Positions 60,482 through 64,000 of a stretch of DNA of 64,000 nt are shown here, in pieces. This DNA is from Solibacillus ferritrahens. GTDB lineage: Bacteria > Bacillota > Bacilli > Bacillales_A > Planococcaceae. The notes below the pieces were generated by a model, which searched no databases, was not told where the DNA came from, and saw only the letters and a program-made list of their open reading frames with translations. Numbering within the stretch: the stretch's first letter is position 1; each line of letters begins with the position of its first letter. The position numbers and the translations under genes were made by a program. The DNA lies in the NCBI RefSeq assembly GCF_037027585.1, contig NZ_JAXCLE010000013.1, forward strand, positions 1 through 64,000, given 5' to 3'.

Positions 60482-61246
60482 TTATTGATAAACCGGATTC
60501 CATTTTAATAATTTTTTCTCTAATAATTTTGCAATAGAATCCGCAATTTTACCTAAAATAGCATATAAAATAATCGCCAACACGACAATATCAAGTTGCA
60601 TATATTCCCGCGCATTCATTGACATATAGCCGATACCAGAACTTGCCGCTACCGTTTCTGCAACAATTAAAGTAAGCCACATTATTCCTAAAGAATATCG
60701 AATACCGACCAATATCGATGGCATAGCTCCTAAAATAATTACTTTAAAAAAGAGCTTGAACTTTGATAGATTATAAATTTTCCCCATTTCGATTAACCTC
60801 GGATCAACATTACGGATGCCGTGATACGTATTGACATAAATCGGAAAGAATACACTGATTGCCACTAAAAAGATTTTCCCTTCCTCTCCTACTCCAAACC
60901 AAATAATAACCAATGGAATGAGTGCCAAATTAGGGATATTCCGCAGCATTTGAATAGTTGTATCTAAATATCGCTGTGCGAATGGAACAATTCCATTTAA
61001 AATACCGATAACAAAAGCGATACTACCGCCTATAAGGAACCCTATTAAAGCACGCGTTGTACTAATTTGAAGATGTTCAAACAGTACCCCAGAAAGTGCT
61101 TGTTCATAACCTGCTTTTACTACATCAGAAGGGGCAGGTAATATTGTGTTTGCAAGGATACCTGTTTTATTTGATACTTCCCATATGACAACAATCAAAA
61201 TAGGAATTATCCAGGGCTCAAGCAAATGAATCCATTTTTTCTTCAT
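60482..61246 (-). CDS. ssuC: Sulfonate-type ABC transporter permease
   Basis: A 254-residue permease with about six transmembrane helices and the EAA-loop region (ILGAMPSILVGIRYSLGIMWL). It is the BPD_transp_1 type used for aliphatic sulfonates, taurine or nitrate. The ATG at 61246 is chosen because GAGGTGAG lies 5 nt upstream; an in-frame ATG 24 nt earlier would overlap ssuA. Last gene of ssuBAC. Confidence 0.87.
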   Translation of the reverse strand: MKKKWIHLLEPWIIPILIVVIWEVSNKTGILANTILPAPSDVVKAGYEQALSGVLFEHLQISTTRALIGFLIGGSIAFVIGILNGIVPFAQRYLDTTIQMLRNIPNLALIPLVIIWFGVGEEGKIFLVAISVFFPIYVNTYHGIRNVDPRLIEMGKIYNLSKFKLFFKVIILGAMPSILVGIRYSLGIMWLTLIVAETVAASSGIGYMSMNAREYMQLDIVVLAIILYAILGKIADSIAKLLEKKLLKWNPVYQ

Positions 61247-61257
61247 TTTCTCACCTC

Positions 61258-62196
61258 TTATGGTTTCCAAATATAGTTTTCGATATTTTCTACAAGGTTA
61301 GTCGTTAATTGAATATCGTAAAGATCTTCGTTTAACCTCTGCAAATCTGCCTGTGCGGACTCATCTAGATAGGTTGCAACTGAAGAACGGCGTCCAAGGC
61401 TTGTTGACCAAATATCTGCTGAAATACCTGTATTTTCTTCAAGTATAGAGGCTGCCTCACTTGAATCCGTATCAATAGCTTCGCCGACTTTTGCTAGCTC
61501 CTCAACATAAGCAATGACTGCATCTTCGTTGGATTTGATAAATTTTTCTGATGCATAGTAGAAACTGCGATGCTCCACAATTCCCTCTGCTGTAGTTAAT
61601 ATTTTATTGCCTTTACTTTCTGAAACTGTCATATACGGGTCCCAAATAGCCCAAGCATCAACATCGCCATTTTCAAACGCAATATTCGCATCAGCAGGGC
61701 TTAAAATTACTGATTGTACATCATCCAGTGTTAAGTTAACGGTTGCTAGTGCGGAAACTAATAAATATTCAGAGATTGAGGCTTTATTATAAGCAATCTT
61801 TTTTCCTTTTAATTGTTCTATAGACTGGATGGCGTCATTATTTTTAACTAAAATCCCTTCCATTTGAGGAGATGAATTTTCGGCTGCTATGTATTTGAAA
61901 TTCATCCCTTTTGATAATGCCATTACAGAAGGAGCATCACTTGCATTTGCAAAATCGATGGCACCAGAGTTTAATGCCTCGAGTATTGAACTGCCGGTAT
62001 TAAATTCTGACCATTCAACTGAATAACCTAATTCTTTTAAACGAGATTCAAGATCGCCGTTCGCTTTTAATAGCAATGTTGTGCCGTTTTTTTGGTAGCC
62101 GATTCGAACCTTTTTATTTTCCGCATTCGATGAGGAGCATCCAACCAAAATAATTGATAAAGTTAAGACCAAAAAGATTGAGAATAATTTTTTCAC
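61258..62196 (-). CDS. ssuA: Sulfonate-type ABC transporter substrate-binding lipoprotein
   Basis: A 312-residue lipoprotein: signal peptide with lipobox LVGC (Cys20), then an SsuA/TauA-like binding domain (RIGYQKNGTTLLLKANGDLE, NSGAIDFANASDAPSVMALS, VDAWAIWDPYMTVSE). The fold is that of sulfonate, nitrate and thiamine-precursor binders; SsuA best fits the TGSSILEALNSGAIDF region. No monooxygenase (ssuD) accompanies it, so the substrate is inferred. Confidence 0.86.
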   Translation of the reverse strand: MKKLFSIFLVLTLSIILVGCSSSNAENKKVRIGYQKNGTTLLLKANGDLESRLKELGYSVEWSEFNTGSSILEALNSGAIDFANASDAPSVMALSKGMNFKYIAAENSSPQMEGILVKNNDAIQSIEQLKGKKIAYNKASISEYLLVSALATVNLTLDDVQSVILSPADANIAFENGDVDAWAIWDPYMTVSESKGNKILTTAEGIVEHRSFYYASEKFIKSNEDAVIAYVEELAKVGEAIDTDSSEAASILEENTGISADIWSTSLGRRSSVATYLDESAQADLQRLNEDLYDIQLTTNLVENIENYIWKP

Positions 62197-62209
62197 TTGT
62201 AATACCTCC

Positions 62210-62977
62210 TTAAATAATCGCTTGTAATTCTTTTGGTTTAGTTGATTTTTCGTTTTGTTGACCTAATAGATGCTGAAGCAGAATTTCCTCTAGCTCCGCA
62301 AACTTAGGATTTGAACGTGTTCTTGGACGGGGGAGTTTTACTGGTAAGTCCAATGCCAAATTCCCGTCTTCTATTAAAATAATTCGATCTGCCAATGTAA
62401 TCGCTTCTGCAACATCATGTGTAACGAGCAAGGACGTATATTTTTGGTTTAACCATAATTCTTCAATTAAATTTTGCATTTCCAGTCGGGTCAGTGCATC
62501 CAATGCACCAAGCGGCTCATCCAATAATAAAAGTCTTGGCTTGGCGCTGAGTGCTCGGGCTAATGCAACACGTTGCTTTTGACCACCTGACAGCACATGA
62601 GGCCATTCGTTCGCGCGGTCCTTTAAACCTACTTGGTCGAGTGCTTTTAATGCGAGCGGTTGCCAATTCTTTATTAACTTTGTCCCTACCCCCACATTTT
62701 CCAAAACTGACAGCCACGGAAGTAATCGATCTTCCTGAAACATTACACGAACGCCTGAAAAGTCTTCCTGTTGAATACCGTCCTTTAAAGATTCACCATC
62801 TGTTTTTTGTTCCAAGTTCGCGATAATACGGAGAAGCGTACTTTTTCCGCATCCGCTTTTCCCAACGATTGCAACGAATTGTCCGGCTGGGATTATTAAA
62901 TTAATGCCTTTCAACACTTCATTTTTACCGAAACGTTTCGTTAAATTTACTAACTCAATATTGATTCCATTTGTCAT
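62210..62977 (-). CDS. ssuB: Sulfonate-type ABC transporter ATP-binding protein
   Basis: A 255-residue ATPase. Walker A GKSGCGKST, Q-loop MFQEDRLLPWL, signature LSGGQKQRVALARAL, Walker B LLLLDEPLGALD and the switch His in LVTHDVAEA are intact. The EDRLLPW stretch is typical of the sulfonate/nitrate/taurine group. First gene of ssuBAC; the order B-A-C matches B. subtilis ssuBAC(D). Confidence 0.9.
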   Translation of the reverse strand: MTNGINIELVNLTKRFGKNEVLKGINLIIPAGQFVAIVGKSGCGKSTLLRIIANLEQKTDGESLKDGIQQEDFSGVRVMFQEDRLLPWLSVLENVGVGTKLIKNWQPLALKALDQVGLKDRANEWPHVLSGGQKQRVALARALSAKPRLLLLDEPLGALDALTRLEMQNLIEELWLNQKYTSLLVTHDVAEAITLADRIILIEDGNLALDLPVKLPRPRTRSNPKFAELEEILLQHLLGQQNEKSTKPKELQAII

Positions 62978-63328
62978 GGAAGCACCTACTTTCTATTGTT
63001 ATATTTAACATATTGAAATACTAGGAATTAATATTAAAAAATTTATATGCGTTTTTTCTTTAACATATAAATAATTTTCTAAATGTTAACACAATAATAA
63101 ATATTCGGTCAATAATAAATGTTATTTTTCCTATTGAAATAATGGGTATTAGAAATTCTTCTCAGTTAAATGGTGTTGACACAGATGAATAATTGTACTT
63201 TTCAAAAAAAGTTGATACTATGAAGATAGTGCTTTAATCAGTACATATTTATAGAAATAGTTGATAGTCAACCACTTGGAAAATTGATTTTGAGATGGGG
63301 GTTTCAAATCGATTTGGAGGAACTTAAC
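62978..63328. promoter_or_regulatory. Divergent control region between ssuB and phoP
   Basis: No gene. On the minus strand TTATAT-17-TATAAA (63042-63070) could start ssuBAC. Just downstream of it, CTAGGAATTAATATT (plus strand, from 63021) resembles the GGAATT-containing half-site of the sulfur regulator CymR. On the plus strand TTGTAC-17-TACTAT (63193-63221) is a plausible phoP promoter. Confidence 0.4.
63193..63221 (+). promoter_or_regulatory. Candidate phoP promoter
   Basis: TTGTAC (63193-63198), 17-bp spacer, TACTAT (63216-63221), about 108 nt before the start codon. Confidence 0.5.
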
Positions 63329-64000
63329 ATGGTTAAAACGGTTTTAGTAGTAGAAGATGAAATGCCAATCGCAACATTATTGAAGTATAATTTGGAGCAA
63401 GCTGGCTTTGAAGTTCTTTTAGCACATGATGGCCAGGTAGGTCTAGATACCGCAGTTCAGCAATCACCAGACTTAATATTACTGGATTTAATGTTGCCGA
63501 AACTGGATGGTGTGGAAGTATGTAAAGAATTACGTCGTTTACGCATAAATATACCGATTATTATGTTGACAGCAAGAGATGATGAATTCGACAAAGTATT
63601 AGGTCTAGAGCTAGGTGCAGATGACTACATGACAAAACCATTTAGCCCTCGAGAAGTAATCGCACGTGTTAAAGCAGTATTGAGACGTTTTTCAGGACCG
63701 GTTGTGGAAGAGACAATAGAGACTAATGAAGTCGTATATTCATTTGGCAATTTAAAAGTCTTCCCGGAGCGATTTGAAGCATTTATTGATGAAGATTCTT
63801 TAGAATTTACACCGAAAGAATTTGAATTACTAGTATACTTACTTGAAAATAAAAATCGTGTATTAACACGTGATCAATTACTAAGTGCAGTTTGGAACTA
63901 TGATTTTGCAGGAGATACAAGAATCGTAGACGTCCATATTAGCCATCTTCGAGATAAAATTGAAGAAAATAGTCGTAAACCACTTTATATTAAAACAATC
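63329..64000 (+). CDS. phoP: Two-component response regulator PhoP (truncated by window end)
   Basis: The first 224 residues of an OmpR-family regulator. The receiver domain (about 3-120) has the phosphorylation site Asp53 in LILLDLMLPKLDG and LTARDDEFDKVLGLELGADDYMTKPFSPRE. The winged helix (about 140 on) reads FTPKEFELLVYLL then RVVTRD-like VLTRDQLLSAVWNYDFAGDT. This last motif and the position after mdh identify PhoP, the phosphate-starvation regulator paired with PhoR. TTGGAGGAA precedes the ATG at 63329. About 15 residues are missing at the end. Confidence 0.94.
   Translation, partial: MVKTVLVVEDEMPIATLLKYNLEQAGFEVLLAHDGQVGLDTAVQQSPDLILLDLMLPKLDGVEVCKELRRLRINIPIIMLTARDDEFDKVLGLELGADDYMTKPFSPREVIARVKAVLRRFSGPVVEETIETNEVVYSFGNLKVFPERFEAFIDEDSLEFTPKEFELLVYLLENKNRVLTRDQLLSAVWNYDFAGDTRIVDVHISHLRDKIEENSRKPLYIKTI

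Noticed and set aside
1..64000. CRISPR array, prophage, restriction or toxin-antitoxin defence cluster
   Set aside because: No regularly spaced direct repeats, cas, phage structural, integrase or nuclease genes were seen. The only mobile gene set is the IS3-family element.
1..64000. tRNA or rRNA genes
   Set aside because: No cloverleaf with a GGTTCGAATCC-type T-arm and no rRNA-like stretch was recognised by eye; a covariance search was not possible.

Overview
This 64 kb window is a low-GC Gram-positive chromosome segment. Gene content and order match the Bacillus subtilis ccpA - acuABC/acsA - tyrS - rpsD - ytrP - ezrA - nifZ/thiI - ssp - ytcI - sppA - tpx - ytxK - ytkL - ytoI - nrnA - dnaE - accDA - pfkA - pyk - fxsA - ytvI - citZ - icd - mdh - phoP backbone. 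Strong Shine-Dalgarno sequences, frequent TTG/GTG starts, a tyrS T-box, EzrA and an alpha/beta small acid-soluble spore protein point to an endospore-forming Bacillales member. Protein style and the local insertions suggest Planococcaceae (Lysinibacillus/Solibacillus-like); that genus-level placement is inference.

Layout. 1-5.7 kb: end of an intergenic repeat, an FtsA-like actin-fold protein, aroA, a 3-hydroxybutyrate dehydrogenase and ccpA. 5.7-10.6 kb: a universal stress protein, then acuABC divergent from acsA (acetate activation and its acetylation switch). 10.8-15.0 kb: argCJBD under one clear promoter. 15-21.6 kb: a class A PBP, T-box-controlled tyrS, a membrane-anchored PstS-like protein and a Yip1-family protein. 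21.6-23.1 kb: a complete IS3-family element lying in the loop of a two-way terminator. 23.1-30.1 kb: two small orphan genes, rpsD, a GAF/GGDEF cyclase, msrC, hisJ and ezrA. 30.1-38.8 kb: iscS-thiI (tRNA thiolation), a spore protein gene with a sigma-G-like promoter, mbcS, sppA, yteJ, tpx, ytxK and a second Usp gene. 39-49.5 kb: ald, a secreted SH3-like protein, a prolidase, ytkL, ytoI, ytpI, nrnA and dnaE. 49.6-55.1 kb: a FadR-type regulator broken by one in-frame stop, then accD-accA and pfkA-pyk. 55.1-64 kb: fxsA/ytvI, citZ-icd-mdh, an ssuBAC transporter and the start of phoP.

Functionally this is mostly central metabolism: glycolysis exit (pfkA, pyk), TCA entry (citZ, icd, mdh), acetate and acyl activation (acsA, mbcS), malonyl-CoA synthesis (accDA) and the carbon-catabolite regulator CcpA. 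A candidate cre site sits just after the citZ promoter. No CRISPR array, prophage, rRNA or tRNA gene was seen.

The most unusual signals are the IS insertion that splits a shared terminator while carrying its own end-hairpin, the single-stop fadR-like pseudogene with an intact palindromic operator, an overlooked 52-codon TTG-start gene, an FtsA-like protein with about five tandem beta-grasp-like repeats, a perfect 15-bp hairpin at the predicted 5' end of the iscS-thiI transcript, and a DnaE with a degenerate PHP domain. None clearly amounts to a new defence or mobile system.
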